A DNA stretch of 64,000 nucleotides from Brevundimonas abyssalis TAR-001 (GTDB lineage: Bacteria > Pseudomonadota > Alphaproteobacteria > Caulobacterales > Caulobacteraceae), in assembly GCF_000466985.1 (NCBI RefSeq), contig NZ_BATC01000007.1, positions 21,991-85,990 of the forward strand, in the 5' to 3' direction. A program made the translations under genes and the position numbers. Within the stretch, counting starts at the first letter, position 1. Each line of letters opens with the position of its first letter. Under the pieces are notes generated by a model, which did no database searches, was not told where the DNA came from, and was given only the letters and a program-made list of their open reading frames with translations. Below, one piece after another: positions 19,317-29,928 of the stretch.

Positions 19317-19709
19317 ATGGCTCTTTACGAGCACACGGTCATGTCGCGCCAGGACATCAGCGCGCAACAGGCCGAACAACTCAACGACACCATCAAGGGC
19401 TTGATCGAGGAAGCCGGCGGCACCGTCGCCAAGATCGAGTACTGGGGTCTGAGGAACCTGACCTACCGGGTCAAGAAGAACCGCAAGGCGCACTATTCGC
19501 TGCTCGCCGTCGACGCGCCGCCGGCCGCCATGGCCGAGGTCGAGCGCCAGCTGTCCATCAACGAGGACGTGCTGCGCTGGCTGACCGTTCGCGTGGAAGA
19601 GCTGGACCTGGAGCTGTCGCCCCTGCTGGCCCGCCGCGAGCGTGAGCGCGAGCGCTCCACGCCTCGCTCCGACGACAACGCCGCGCCCGCCGCGGCGTCG
19701 GCTGAATAA
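19317..19709 (+). CDS. rpsF: 30S ribosomal protein S6
   Basis: 130 residues beginning [15 protein letters not shown], after AAGGGAG. It has the S6 signature [25 protein letters not shown]. Small-subunit protein that binds 16S rRNA as a pair with S18. The acidic, low-complexity C-terminal tail ([24 protein letters not shown]) is typical of the alphaproteobacterial form. First gene of rpsF-rpsR-rplI, which ends in a strong terminator. Longer in-frame starts back to 19164 run through the leader and are rejected. Confidence 0.97.
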   Translation: MALYEHTVMSRQDISAQQAEQLNDTIKGLIEEAGGTVAKIEYWGLRNLTYRVKKNRKAHYSLLAVDAPPAAMAEVERQLSINEDVLRWLTVRVEELDLELSPLLARRERERERSTPRSDDNAAPAAASAE

Positions 19710-19720
19710 GGAACCGGATC

Positions 19721-19996
19721 ATGACCGATACGACTGCCCCCTCCCCGGGCGCTCCGGCCGGCTCCGGCCCCGCCCGCCGCCCCTTCAATCGTCGCCGCAA
19801 GGTCTGCCCGTTCTCGGGCGATAACGCGCCGAAGATCGACTACAAGGACGTGAAACTGCTCCAGCGTTACGTCTCCGAACGCGGCAAGATCGTGCCCTCG
19901 CGCATCACCGCCGTCTCTCAGAAGAAGCAGCGCGAACTGGCCAAGGCCATCAAGCGCGCCCGCTATCTGGCCCTCCTGCCCTACGTGGTGAAGTAA
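19721..19996 (+). CDS. rpsR: 30S ribosomal protein S18
   Basis: 91 residues with an N-terminal Ala/Pro-rich extension and then the S18 core: [39 protein letters not shown] and [22 protein letters not shown]. Small-subunit protein binding next to S6. It lies 11 bases after rpsF and one base before rplI, so the three are one transcript. Confidence 0.97.
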   Translation: MTDTTAPSPGAPAGSGPARRPFNRRRKVCPFSGDNAPKIDYKDVKLLQRYVSERGKIVPSRITAVSQKKQRELAKAIKRARYLALLPYVVK

Positions 19997-19997
19997 G

Positions 19998-20585
19998 ATG
20001 AAGGTCGTTCTGCTTGAACGCGTCGAGAACCTCGGCGCCATCGGCGACGTCGTCACCGTCAAGGACGGCTTCGCCCGTAATTTCCTGCTGCCCCGCGACA
20101 AGGCTCGTCGGGCGACGGAAGCCAACCTGAAGGCCTTTGAAGTCGAACGCGCCGCCATCGAGGCCCGCAACGACAAGAACAAGGCCGAGGCCCAGAAGAC
20201 CGCCGACAAGATCGACGGTCAGACCTACGTCATGATCCGCCAGGCGGGTGAGACGGGCCAGCTGTACGGCTCGGTCGCCGGTCGCGACGTGGCCGAAACG
20301 GTCCAGGCCGCAGGCTCGAAGATCGAGAAGTCGCAGGTCGTCCTGCACGTCCCGATCAAGACCCTGGGCGTCCACGAAGTGCAGGTCCGCCTGCACGCCG
20401 AGGTCCGCGCGACGGTCAAGATCAACGTGGCCCGCTCGGCCGACGAAGCCGAGCGTCAGGCCAAGGGCGAGGACGTGATCGCCAGCCAGTTCGATGACGA
20501 GCGTCAAGCCGCCAGCGACCAGGCCAAGGATCTGCTGGACGGCGGCGCCGGCCAGCACGAGGTCTCCTACGTCGAAGAGGTCTGA
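19998..20585 (+). CDS. rplI: 50S ribosomal protein L9
   Basis: 195 residues beginning MKVVLLERVENLGAIGDVVTVKDGFARNFLLP, the conserved L9 N-terminal rRNA-binding domain. A long central helix and a C-terminal domain (GQLYGSVAGRDVAETV) follow, and the tail is longer than in E. coli L9 (about 149 residues), as usual in alphaproteobacteria. It begins one base after the rpsR stop. The product reaches across to a neighbouring ribosome and helps frame maintenance. A perfect 12-bp terminator stem follows 27 bases after the stop. Confidence 0.97.
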   Translation: MKVVLLERVENLGAIGDVVTVKDGFARNFLLPRDKARRATEANLKAFEVERAAIEARNDKNKAEAQKTADKIDGQTYVMIRQAGETGQLYGSVAGRDVAETVQAAGSKIEKSQVVLHVPIKTLGVHEVQVRLHAEVRATVKINVARSADEAERQAKGEDVIASQFDDERQAASDQAKDLLDGGAGQHEVSYVEEV

Positions 20586-20611
20586 TCCTTCTCGACCGGG
20601 TTATCGAAACG

Positions 20612-20643
20612 ACGGCGCGGAGAGCCTTCTCCGCGCCGTTTTT
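20612..20643 (+). terminator. rho-independent terminator of rpsF-rpsR-rplI
   Basis: A perfect 12-bp stem (ACGGCGCGGAGA paired with TCTCCGCGCCGT) with a GCCT loop and a run of five T. Placed 27 bases after rplI. Confidence 0.93.
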
Positions 20644-20682
20644 CGTGGACTATGCTCAAGCGTCACCATTCAGGAGCAGGCC

Positions 20683-21063
20683 ATGCGCCGTACCGCCCTC
20701 GTTGCCGCCGCCTTCGCCGTCAGCCTAGTCGCCCTGCCCGCATCGGCCCAGGACGGCCGCATGACCGTGGCCGCGTTCCTGGACACAGCGGACGACATCC
20801 CGCGCAATGCCACGGCCCTGCTTCGGGCCGACACCCGCCGGCTGTTGTCCGAGGTCCGGACCGCCACACGAACGATCCGCGCCGAGCAGGACGCCGCCGA
20901 GGCCGCCGGACGCACCCCGCGCACATGCATGCCCGAACGGGTCAGCATGGACGCCGACAGTCTGCTGTCGCGCTTCAACGCCATCCCCGCGGCCCGCCGC
21001 AACATCACCGTGACCCAGGCCCTGCGGGAATGGATGGCCGAGGAGCACCCCTGCCCGCGCTGA
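20683..21063 (+). CDS. small secreted protein, Rap1a/Tai immunity-like
   Basis: 126 residues from an ATG preceded by AGGAG, with a clear signal peptide (AFAVSLVALPASAQ). The mature part has MTVAAFLDTAD, a helical middle, and a C-terminal CMPERVSMDADSLLSRFNAIP followed by TVTQALREWMAEEHPC, with two cysteines. This layout resembles periplasmic proteins labelled Rap1a/Tai type VI immunity family, but such proteins are widespread without any secretion system and none is seen here. The role is therefore open. It stands alone between the rplI terminator and dnaB. Confidence 0.7.
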   Translation: MRRTALVAAAFAVSLVALPASAQDGRMTVAAFLDTADDIPRNATALLRADTRRLLSEVRTATRTIRAEQDAAEAAGRTPRTCMPERVSMDADSLLSRFNAIPAARRNITVTQALREWMAEEHPCPR

Positions 21064-21170
21064 CCGGAAAGACGAAATCCGGGCCGTCCACAGGCGGGCC
21101 GGACTCATCCCCCGTCTTCTGGACGTCCGCCCCTGACGCAGGGACGTGCGACGGCTAGACCCGTCAGTCC

Positions 21171-22643
21171 ATGAACGCGCTCAGCCCCATCTCCACCGAC
21201 GCCCGGCCCGTGGCCGCCCTGCCTCACAATCTGGAGGCCGAACAGGCGCTGCTGGGTTCGCTGATGTTCGACAATGCGGTGTTCGAACGCCTGTCAGACC
21301 GGCTGCGCGGCAGCCATTTCTACGAGCCGTTCCACCAGCGCCTGTTCGACGCCATCGAGGATCATGTGCGCCAGGGCATGCTGGCCGAGCCCACCATCCT
21401 GATGGAGCGGTTCAAGACCGACCCGGCGTTCCAGGAGTTCGGCGGGCTGCGCTATCTGGCCGATCTGGTGGACCGGGCCCCGCCCGGCGCCAACGCCCCC
21501 GACTATGCCCGTCTGGTCTATGACCTGGCCCTGCGCCGCGACCTGATCCGCATCGGCGGCGACATCATCAAGGAGGCCCCGGATCCCGAGACGGCCGCCC
21601 TCGAACAGATCGAACAGGCCGAACAGTCGCTCTACAATCTGGCCGAGACGGGTCAGCCGTCGTCGGGCTTCGTCAGCTTCGGCCACGCCCTGGCCGGGGC
21701 GGTGGAGATGGCCAGCGAGGCCTATCAGCGCGACGGCAAGCTGGCCGGTCTGGCCACCTACCTTGATGATCTCGACCAGAAGCTGGGCGGGCTGCACCCG
21801 TCCGACCTGCTGATCCTCGCGGGCCGCCCGTCCATGGGCAAGACGGCCCTGGCCACCAACATCGCCTTCAATGTGGCGCGCAACTACCGTTGGGAGCCCA
21901 CCCCCGAGGGCCGCAAGACGGTGGAGGGCGGGGTCGTCGCCTTCTACTCGCTGGAAATGAGCGCCGAGCAGCTGGCCATGCGGATCCTGGCCGACGCCTC
22001 GGGGGTGTCGTCCGACCGCCTGAGAAAAGGCGAGATCGACGCCTCGGACTTCGGCCGCATCCGCGACGCCGCCGCCGAGATCGGCGAGGCGCCCCTGTAC
22101 ATCGACGCCACCGGCGGCCTGTCCCTGTCCAAGCTGGCGGCCCGCGCGCGGCGCCTGAAGCGCATGGAGCACGGTTTGGACCTGATCGTCGTCGACTACC
22201 TCCAGCTGATCACCGTCGGCGAGGGCAACGGCCAGAAGAACCGGGTGCAGGAGGTCTCCGAGATCACCGGCGGACTGAAGGCCCTGGCCAAGGAGCTGTC
22301 GGTGCCGATCCTGGCCCTGTCCCAGCTGTCCCGCCAGGTGGAGTCCCGCGAGGACAAGCGGCCCCAGCTGTCCGATCTGCGCGAATCCGGCTCGATCGAA
22401 CAGGACGCCGACGCCGTCATGTTCGTCTATCGCGAAAGCTATTACCTGGGCCGCACCGAGCCCCGCGAGGGCACCGAAGAGCATCTGAAGTGGCAGGAGG
22501 ACATGGACCGCCTGCGCCACCAGGCCGAGGTGGTCATCGGCAAGCAGCGCCACGGTCCCATCGGCATCGTCAAGCTGTCCTTCGACGAGGACACCACCCG
22601 CTTCGGCAACCTGGCCCAGCCGGGCCGCTACGAGCCGAACTAG
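21171..22643 (+). CDS. dnaB: replicative DNA helicase DnaB
   Basis: 490 residues. The N-terminal domain begins PHNLEAEQALLGSLMFDN, and the RecA-like C-terminal domain has Walker A GRPSMGKTALATNIA, LEMSAEQLAMRILA, DLIVVDYLQLI (Walker B) and LSQLSRQVESREDKRPQLSDLRESGSIEQDAD. It forms the hexamer that unwinds DNA at the replication fork with DnaG primase. The position between ribosomal genes and alr-radA follows the order in Caulobacter relatives. Frame intact. Confidence 0.97.
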   Translation: MNALSPISTDARPVAALPHNLEAEQALLGSLMFDNAVFERLSDRLRGSHFYEPFHQRLFDAIEDHVRQGMLAEPTILMERFKTDPAFQEFGGLRYLADLVDRAPPGANAPDYARLVYDLALRRDLIRIGGDIIKEAPDPETAALEQIEQAEQSLYNLAETGQPSSGFVSFGHALAGAVEMASEAYQRDGKLAGLATYLDDLDQKLGGLHPSDLLILAGRPSMGKTALATNIAFNVARNYRWEPTPEGRKTVEGGVVAFYSLEMSAEQLAMRILADASGVSSDRLRKGEIDASDFGRIRDAAAEIGEAPLYIDATGGLSLSKLAARARRLKRMEHGLDLIVVDYLQLITVGEGNGQKNRVQEVSEITGGLKALAKELSVPILALSQLSRQVESREDKRPQLSDLRESGSIEQDADAVMFVYRESYYLGRTEPREGTEEHLKWQEDMDRLRHQAEVVIGKQRHGPIGIVKLSFDEDTTRFGNLAQPGRYEPN

Positions 22644-22720
22644 GGGCGTCGGCGAAAGAAAATCCGCGTAAATGGCAGACTTCCCCTTCAAACGCAGGAT
22701 TCTTGCGTCATAAGGGGCGT

Positions 22721-23757
22721 ATGCCCTCCCCCGCCAGCCTGACCGTCGACCTGAACGCCCTCGCGCACAATTTTCATGCGCTGGAGGCCGCGTCCGGCGC
22801 GCCCGTGCATCCGGTGGTCAAGGCCGACAGCTACGGCCTGGGCGCGACGCCGGTGGCCCGACGGCTGATGGCCGAGGGGGCGCGCACCTTCTTCGTGGCG
22901 CGGGCGGCGGAAGGCGTGGCTCTGCGCGCGGCGCTGGGGCCCGACCCCGCCCTCTATGTGCTGGACGGCTGTCACGGCGATGCGGCGGGCGACCTGAAAG
23001 CCGCCGACCTGCGGCCCATCCTCAACCAGCCCGTCCAGCTCGAGACCTGGCGCGCGGCGGGCGGCGGGGCCTGCGGCCTGCAGATCGACACGGGCATGAG
23101 CCGTCTGGGCTTCCGGCCCGAGGACGCGCCCGAACCCTTCGAGGGGCTGGATCTGGTCATGAGCCACCTGGCCTGCGCCGACGCCCCCGCCGACTCCCTG
23201 AACCGGCGCCAGCGCGACGCCTTCGCCGGGATCAGCGCCAAATACCCGGGCGCATCCGTTCGTTCTCCAACTCCGGCGGCTGCTTCATGGGGGCGGACTT
23301 CGCCTTCGACGCCGTGCGGCCGGGCATCTGCCTGTACGGCGGCGGTCCGGAGGGCCGGCCCGACGACCGCATCAAGCCCGTGGCCACCCTCAGCGCCGAG
23401 GTGGTGCAGGTGCGCCTCGTGCCCAAGGGCGAGACCGTGGGCTACTCCGCCGGCTGGACCGCCCCGCGCGACAGCACCATCGCCATCGTCGCGGCGGGTT
23501 ACGCCGACGGCGTGCTGCGGGCCTATTCGCCCAGGGGCAAGGTCTGGCTGGCCGACGCCCTGCGGCCCATCGTCGGGCGGGTGTCCATGGACGTGATCGC
23601 CGTGGACGTGACGGACGCCGACGTCGCCGTCGGCGACCTGTGCGAAATCTATGGCCCCAACCGCAACATCGACGATCAGGCGACGGCGGCCGGGACTATC
23701 GCCTATGAACTGCTGACGTCCATCAACCCGCGCGTGCCGAGGGTCTACGTCGGCTGA
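22721..23757 (+). CDS. alr: alanine racemase (frame-broken near 23252)
   Basis: A PLP enzyme making D-alanine for peptidoglycan. VHPVVKADSYGLGA holds the PLP-binding Lys, QIDTGMSRLGF the conserved metal- and substrate-site region, and in the second part GYSAGWTAPRDSTIAI holds the catalytic Tyr, with SMDVIAVDVTD near the C-terminus. The frame breaks near 23252: one C added to GGGCGCATCC gives YPGRIRSFSNSGGCFMGADF and a full-length enzyme of about 345 residues. Since this is probably the only copy of an essential enzyme here, a consensus error is likely. Start ATG follows AAGGGG. Confidence 0.92.
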
Positions 23758-23828
23758 GCACGTCAGGATCGGACGCACCCCCGCCGGCCTCATCTATCCC
23801 TGACCGCGATTCCTGCTAGACCCGGCCC

Positions 23829-25194
<1,366 letters not shown>

Positions 25195-25226
25195 TTTTCA
25201 CCGCGCTCCAGGGACCCTCGCCGACC

Positions 25227-25817
25227 GTGACTGGCTACGACCTGTTCGCCATCGTCGTCATCCTCGCCTCGGGCGCAGCCGGATGGATTCGCGGAGGCCT
25301 GCGGGAGCTGATCACCCTGGCCGCCTTCGCGGTGGCGGCGATCCTCTCCCTGCTGGCCCTGCCCCTGTCCGGCCCCGTGGGACGCGCCGTGGTCGATCCC
25401 GACTGGGCCGGGTCCATCGCCGCGGCGATCGTGGTGTTCCTGATCGTCTATTTCGGCATCCGCATCACCGGCACGATCATGAGCCGCCGCCTGCGCGACC
25501 ACAAACAGCTGGGCGGCGTCGACCGCTTGCTGGGCGCGGGTGTGGGGGGCGTACGGGCGCTGGTGCTGCTCGGCGCCATCCATCTGGTGTTTCACGCCGC
25601 CACACCCGCGGACCAGACGCCAGACTGGTTCCGCGAGGCCGCCGTCTTCCCGCTGGGCCACGCCTCCGCCCGTGTCATCCAGACCGTACTGCCGACCCTG
25701 GGTCGCGGCGCGGACGCCCTTTCACCGGTCATCGGATCGTCCGTGCGCGACGGTTTTTCCGACGATGACACAGCCACGCCCCAATCCGACGCTAGCGCGG
25801 CGCCGGACTCGCCCTAA
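25227..25817 (+). CDS. cvpA: CvpA family membrane protein
   Basis: 196 residues from a GTG start, with four membrane segments (YDLFAIVVILASGAAGWIRGGLREL; LAAFAVAAILSLLALPLSGPV; IAAAIVVFLIVYFGIRI; VRALVLLGAIHLVF) and a soluble tail. The GWIRGGLRELITL opening is diagnostic of CvpA, originally tied to colicin V production and usually next to purF, as here. Its function is unclear; envelope integrity is suggested by the family. It starts 32 bases after radA and ends 32 bases before purF. Confidence 0.92.
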   Translation: MTGYDLFAIVVILASGAAGWIRGGLRELITLAAFAVAAILSLLALPLSGPVGRAVVDPDWAGSIAAAIVVFLIVYFGIRITGTIMSRRLRDHKQLGGVDRLLGAGVGGVRALVLLGAIHLVFHAATPADQTPDWFREAAVFPLGHASARVIQTVLPTLGRGADALSPVIGSSVRDGFSDDDTATPQSDASAAPDSP

Positions 25818-25849
25818 GTAAGCTTCCCGCCGTCATCGGAGCCTCCACG

Positions 25850-27352
25850 ATGAGCAGCCACCAGATCAACGACGTCGTCGTCCACCGTGAACACTGGCGG
25901 GACGTCGATGACGACCGCCCCCGTCTGGAGTGCGGGGTCTGCGGGGTCTGGGGGGTTCAGGACGCCTCGGCGGTGGTGGCGCTGGGCCTGCACGCCCTGC
26001 AGCACCGGGGGCAGGAAGCCTGCGGCATCGCCTCGGTCACCAAGACGCGCTTTCACACCGAACGACACATGGGCCTGGTGGGCGACGCCTTTTCCGGGGC
26101 CGAGCTGGTCACCCGCATGCCCGGCCGGGCGGCGGTGGGCCACACCCGCTACTCCACCGCGGGCGGCAGCTTCCTGCGCAACATCCAGCCCATGTTCGCG
26201 GATCTGGATTCCGGCGGCATCGCCATCGCCCACAACGGCAACCTGACCAATTTCCTGGCCCTGCGGAACGAGCTGGTGGACCAGGGCTCGATCTTCCAGT
26301 CCACCTCGGACTCCGAGGTCATCCTGCACCTGATCGCCCGCTCGCGGAAATCGCGCATCGTGGACCGCTTCATCGACGCCATGATGCAGATCGAGGGCGG
26401 CTACGCCCTGGTGGCCCAGACCCGCAAGAAGATGATCGGCGCCCGCGACCCGCTGGGCATCCGTCCGCTGGTGCTGGGTCAGCTGGGCGACGCCTGGGTG
26501 CTGGCGTCCGAGACCTGCGCCCTGGACATGATCGGCGCGGTCTTCGTACGCGATGTGGAGAACGGCGAGGTCGTGGTCATCGACGAGGACGGCCTGCGCT
26601 CCATCAAGCCCTTCCCCGACAAGGCCGCCCGTCCCTGCCTGTTCGAATATGTCTATTTCGCGCGGCCCGACAGCGTGGTGAACGGCAAGGCGGTCTATGA
26701 GGTCCGCAAGGCCATGGGCGCCCAGCTGTCGCGCGAGCACGGCGTCGAGGCCGACGTGGTGGTGCCGGTGCCGGACTCCGGCGTGCCGGCGGCCCTGGGC
26801 TATGCGCAGGAAAGCGGCATTCCCTTCGAGATGGGCATCATCCGCAGCCACTATCTGGGCCGCACCTTCATCCAGCCCAGCCAGGGCGTGCGCGAACTGG
26901 GCGTGCGCATGAAGCACAGCCCCAACCGCGGGGTTCTGGCGGGCAAGCGGGTCGTGCTGATCGACGACTCCATCGTGCGCGGCACCACCTCGGTGAAGCT
27001 GGTGCGCGCCGTGCGCGCGGCGGGCGCCAAGGAAGTCCACCTGCGTTCAGCCAGCCCGCCGATCATGTGGCCGGACTTCTACGGCATCGACATGCCCGAA
27101 CGGTCCCAGCTGATGGCCGCCAACCTGTCGCTGGAGGAGATGCGCGCGCGGCTGGAGGTGGACAGCCTGGGCTTCCTGTCCGTCGACGGCCTGTATCAGG
27201 CCATGGGCGCGGGCCCCCGCGATCCCGTCAATCCGCAGTTCACCGACCATTATTTCACCGGCGACTACCCCACCCGCCTGCTGGACCGCGAAATCGAGGA
27301 AAACGGTCGGGACGTCTCGTCGAGGCAACTTTCCCTGCTCGTCAGCGCTTAA
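25850..27352 (+). CDS. purF: amidophosphoribosyltransferase
   Basis: First committed step of purine synthesis: PRPP plus glutamine to phosphoribosylamine. 500 residues with a probable propeptide ending at E27, so that Cys28 of CGVCGVWG becomes the N-terminal nucleophile of the glutaminase domain (ALQHRGQEACGI, GHTRYST, IAHNGNLTN follow). The phosphoribosyltransferase domain has the PRPP loop VVLIDDSIVRGTTS. Frame intact. The window also holds guaA and guaB further along, though these are not in the same transcript. A VOC-family gene begins six bases after the stop. Confidence 0.96.
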   Translation: MSSHQINDVVVHREHWRDVDDDRPRLECGVCGVWGVQDASAVVALGLHALQHRGQEACGIASVTKTRFHTERHMGLVGDAFSGAELVTRMPGRAAVGHTRYSTAGGSFLRNIQPMFADLDSGGIAIAHNGNLTNFLALRNELVDQGSIFQSTSDSEVILHLIARSRKSRIVDRFIDAMMQIEGGYALVAQTRKKMIGARDPLGIRPLVLGQLGDAWVLASETCALDMIGAVFVRDVENGEVVVIDEDGLRSIKPFPDKAARPCLFEYVYFARPDSVVNGKAVYEVRKAMGAQLSREHGVEADVVVPVPDSGVPAALGYAQESGIPFEMGIIRSHYLGRTFIQPSQGVRELGVRMKHSPNRGVLAGKRVVLIDDSIVRGTTSVKLVRAVRAAGAKEVHLRSASPPIMWPDFYGIDMPERSQLMAANLSLEEMRARLEVDSLGFLSVDGLYQAMGAGPRDPVNPQFTDHYFTGDYPTRLLDREIEENGRDVSSRQLSLLVSA

Positions 27353-27358
27353 GGGCGC

Positions 27359-27694
27359 ATGAGCACGGAACTCGGCTACTTCACCCTCGACACGCCCGAC
27401 ATCGACAGGGCGCGCGCCTTCTACGGCGGCCTGTTCGGCTGGACCTTCGATGACGCGGCCTCACACGAGACCTACGCCCATGTGGCCGACGCGGGCATCC
27501 CGTTCGGCTTCGTGAAGGGCGAGCACAGGGACTATTCCCACCTGTATTTCCGGGTCGACGACATCGACGCCGTCTGTGCGCAGATCGTCGATCTGGGCGG
27601 CAAGTGCGCGGTTCCCGCCTCCAGCAAGTCAGGCCGCAGCGTGAAAGCCAGTGACGACCAGGGCGTCAGCTTCAGCCTGTGGGAGCCCGCCTAG
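27359..27694 (+). CDS. VOC (glyoxalase/bleomycin resistance) superfamily protein
   Basis: 111 residues of one vicinal-oxygen-chelate module pair: GYFTLDTPDIDRARAFYGGLFGWTFDD at the N-terminus and HLYFRVDDIDAVCAQIVDLGGK in the middle. Such small proteins include metal enzymes and binding proteins; the substrate cannot be told. It starts six bases after purF, with AAGGGC overlapping the purF stop, so it is probably co-transcribed, but nothing links it to purine synthesis. Confidence 0.85.
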   Translation: MSTELGYFTLDTPDIDRARAFYGGLFGWTFDDAASHETYAHVADAGIPFGFVKGEHRDYSHLYFRVDDIDAVCAQIVDLGGKCAVPASSKSGRSVKASDDQGVSFSLWEPA

Positions 27695-27777
27695 GGCCTG
27701 GCCCTCTGGACAGTTTTATATTTGTCTGAGTTAATCACCCCGCCCTGACACCCCAACGATCAGGGAGGGAGGATCTC

Positions 27778-28380
27778 ATGGCCAGAACCGCATGGATCGC
27801 CGCCGCGGCGGCCCTCGTCTCGATCTTCGCGTCATTCGCCTCGGCCCAGAGCGGCGATGAGGACGACATCCTCGATCAGGTCATCAACAGCCCGCCGGTC
27901 CAGTCCTGGCAGGTGACCGGCCTGCGCGCCACGCCCCGACCGGTCCGGGCCCAGGGCGTGCTCGGCGATCAGGCGATCCGCGTCGCCGTCCCCCGCCCCG
28001 GCGCCAATCCGTGGGACATCGCGGGCCGGATGAGCATCGCAGGGGAAATCAGCCAGGGCGACACCATCCTGCTGGCCGTCTGGGCGCGGACGCACACCCC
28101 GCCGGACGGCCAGCGCTTCGGCGTGCTTTCGGGCATACGGGTTGAACAGAGCGTTGCCCCCTACACTGCCATCGCCCAGGATTCGGCCGTCGTTCCGTCG
28201 GAATGGACCATGGTCTATGCCTCCGGCGTGGCGCAGCAGGACTATCCCGGCGGCTCCACCAACGTCTCGGTGCATCTGGCGAGCGCGGCCCAGACCATCG
28301 AGCTGGGACCGGCCTTCGTACTGAACCTGGGACAGGACTATGACCCCGCCCAACTGCCCCGGAACGTCGCGCCGGAATAG
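27778..28380 (+). CDS. secreted carbohydrate-binding-like (jelly-roll) protein
   Basis: 200 residues with a signal peptide (AALVSIFASFASAQ). The mature protein has VLGDQAIRVAVPRPGANPWDIAGRMSIAG, GDTILLAVWARTHTPPDGQ, VVPSEWTMVYASGVAQQDYPGGSTNVSVHLASAAQTIELGPAFVLNLG. This sequence type is found as the N-terminal carbohydrate-binding-like jelly roll of secreted xylanases and esterases in Caulobacteraceae; here it stands alone. Polysaccharide binding is inferred only. AGGGAGGA precedes the ATG. Confidence 0.7.
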   Translation: MARTAWIAAAAALVSIFASFASAQSGDEDDILDQVINSPPVQSWQVTGLRATPRPVRAQGVLGDQAIRVAVPRPGANPWDIAGRMSIAGEISQGDTILLAVWARTHTPPDGQRFGVLSGIRVEQSVAPYTAIAQDSAVVPSEWTMVYASGVAQQDYPGGSTNVSVHLASAAQTIELGPAFVLNLGQDYDPAQLPRNVAPE

Positions 28381-28434
28381 GGCTGCGGCGCTCCGCCTCT
28401 TTCACCGCCGCCCCGGCGCGCGTAAGCAGGCGCC

Positions 28435-29193
28435 ATGACGGATCAGCTTCCCCTGAAGGACCGCGTCGCCCTTGTGGTCGGCGCCTCGCGCGGCATCGGA
28501 TACGAAAGCGCCATCGCCCTGGCCAAGGCCGGCGCCCACGTGATCGCCACGGCGCGCACCGAGGGCGGGCTCGAGGAACTGGACGACGCCATCTTCGCCG
28601 CCACCGGACAACACGCCACCCTGATCCCGTTCGATCTGGTGGACGGCGGGGCCATCGACCGCATGGGCGGCGCCCTGTTCGAGCGCTTCGGCAAGCTGGA
28701 CATCTGGGTCCACACCGCCGCCACCATGGGGCCCGAAGGCCTGGTGCCCGTCAGCCACGCCGACCCGCGCCAGTTCGCCAAGATCGAGAAGGTCAACTTC
28801 ACCGCCGTCTATCGCCTGATCCGCTCTCTCGAGCCTTTGCTGCGCGCGTCCGACGCGGGCCGGGCCGTCTATCTGACCTCATCCCTGGCGTGGGAGCCGC
28901 GCGCCTTCTGGGGCGCCTATGCGGCCACCAAGGCGGCGGGGCAGAATCTGGTCCAGTGCTGGGCCGACGAGATCGAGTCCACCAACATCCGGGTCGCCGT
29001 CCTCGACCCCGGCCGGATGCAGACCCGCCTGCGCGCCCAGGCCTATCCGGGCGAGGATCCCTCCGCCCTGCCCCACCCGTCCGAGATCGCGCCGCTGATT
29101 GTGGACCTGTGCCGCCCCGACCGCGAACCGCCCGGCGGCATCATCTCGTTCCGCGAATGGAAGGACGGCCCGCCGGTGTCGGCGCTGGTCTAG
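28435..29193 (+). CDS. SDR family oxidoreductase
   Basis: 252 residues of a classical short-chain dehydrogenase: VVGASRGIGYESAIAL (nucleotide-binding GxxxGxG), a central VHTAATMGPEG in place of NNAG, SSLAW (catalytic Ser) and YAATKAAGQN (YxxxK). NAD(P)-dependent; substrate unknown. The VHTAA variant at the NNAG site is mildly unusual. The stop overlaps that of the convergent methyltransferase-like gene by three bases. Confidence 0.88.
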   Translation: MTDQLPLKDRVALVVGASRGIGYESAIALAKAGAHVIATARTEGGLEELDDAIFAATGQHATLIPFDLVDGGAIDRMGGALFERFGKLDIWVHTAATMGPEGLVPVSHADPRQFAKIEKVNFTAVYRLIRSLEPLLRASDAGRAVYLTSSLAWEPRAFWGAYAATKAAGQNLVQCWADEIESTNIRVAVLDPGRMQTRLRAQAYPGEDPSALPHPSEIAPLIVDLCRPDREPPGGIISFREWKDGPPVSALV

Positions 29194-29819
29194 GGCAGTT
29201 TGAGAAGGACGTGCAGCCACCCCGTGGCCTGTAGCGCGTCGAAAGACTCAAACACCGGCACGGCGAGGAAGAACACCAGACCGTCCCGCAGGGTCAGCAG
29301 GAAAAATGCAGGCCGGACGGCCAGCTCCCCCTCGTCCCGCCAAAGCGAGAAATTGGGGATGAAGCGGGGTGTTCGCTCGCGATAGGCGCTGTAGTCGGCC
29401 CCGAAAACATTCTGCAGCCAGGCTTCTTCGCGCCGGACCGTCAGCGAGAAAACGACCCAGGTGGCCACGGCGAAAAGGGCGGCGATGGTCACGCTGCCGG
29501 TCTGTGCGCCAACCCCGAATGCGCCGATGAAGCTGAAGACATAAAGCGGATTTCGCGTGATCGAATACGGCCCCCGCGAAACGATTTCGGCTTTCTTCCG
29601 TCCGCCGATGTAAAGCGAGCACCAGGCGCGGCCGATGATGGCCAGAACGATGGCCGCCAGCCCGAACGCCTCCACACCCTCATGGAGGGTGCTGTGAAGT
29701 CCGCTGGCCGACTGGGAAATCAGGCTCAACCCGATCAGGGCGACAAGGGCGACCAGAATAACCGCCTTTCGCACCTTCTGGACGGCCTGAAGGTCGAAGG
29801 GTTGTTGCGCTGCTTGCAT
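29190..29819 (-). CDS. isoprenylcysteine carboxyl methyltransferase-like membrane protein
   Basis: 209 residues with about five membrane segments and the family signature SRGPYSITRNPLYVFSFIGAFG, which binds S-adenosylmethionine in ICMT/PEMT-type enzymes, plus EEAWLQNVFGADYSAYRERTPRFIP near the end. Bacterial members methylate lipids or small molecules rather than prenylated proteins. Convergent with the SDR gene. No operon partner. Confidence 0.8.
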   Translation of the reverse strand: MQAAQQPFDLQAVQKVRKAVILVALVALIGLSLISQSASGLHSTLHEGVEAFGLAAIVLAIIGRAWCSLYIGGRKKAEIVSRGPYSITRNPLYVFSFIGAFGVGAQTGSVTIAALFAVATWVVFSLTVRREEAWLQNVFGADYSAYRERTPRFIPNFSLWRDEGELAVRPAFFLLTLRDGLVFFLAVPVFESFDALQATGWLHVLLKLP

Positions 29820-29928
29820 GTCGAGGCCGCCTGCTCAGCACCCTGCATGGCGCGGGGCCTGACAGGTTGCGCCGGGGATGATGGCGGCCTTATGGCCAGG
29901 CACGCGACAGGCGCTCAAGCGCCCGCCG

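Noticed and set aside
20683..21063. Type VI secretion effector/immunity pair
   Set aside because: The immunity-like protein has no neighbouring effector, and no secretion genes are present.
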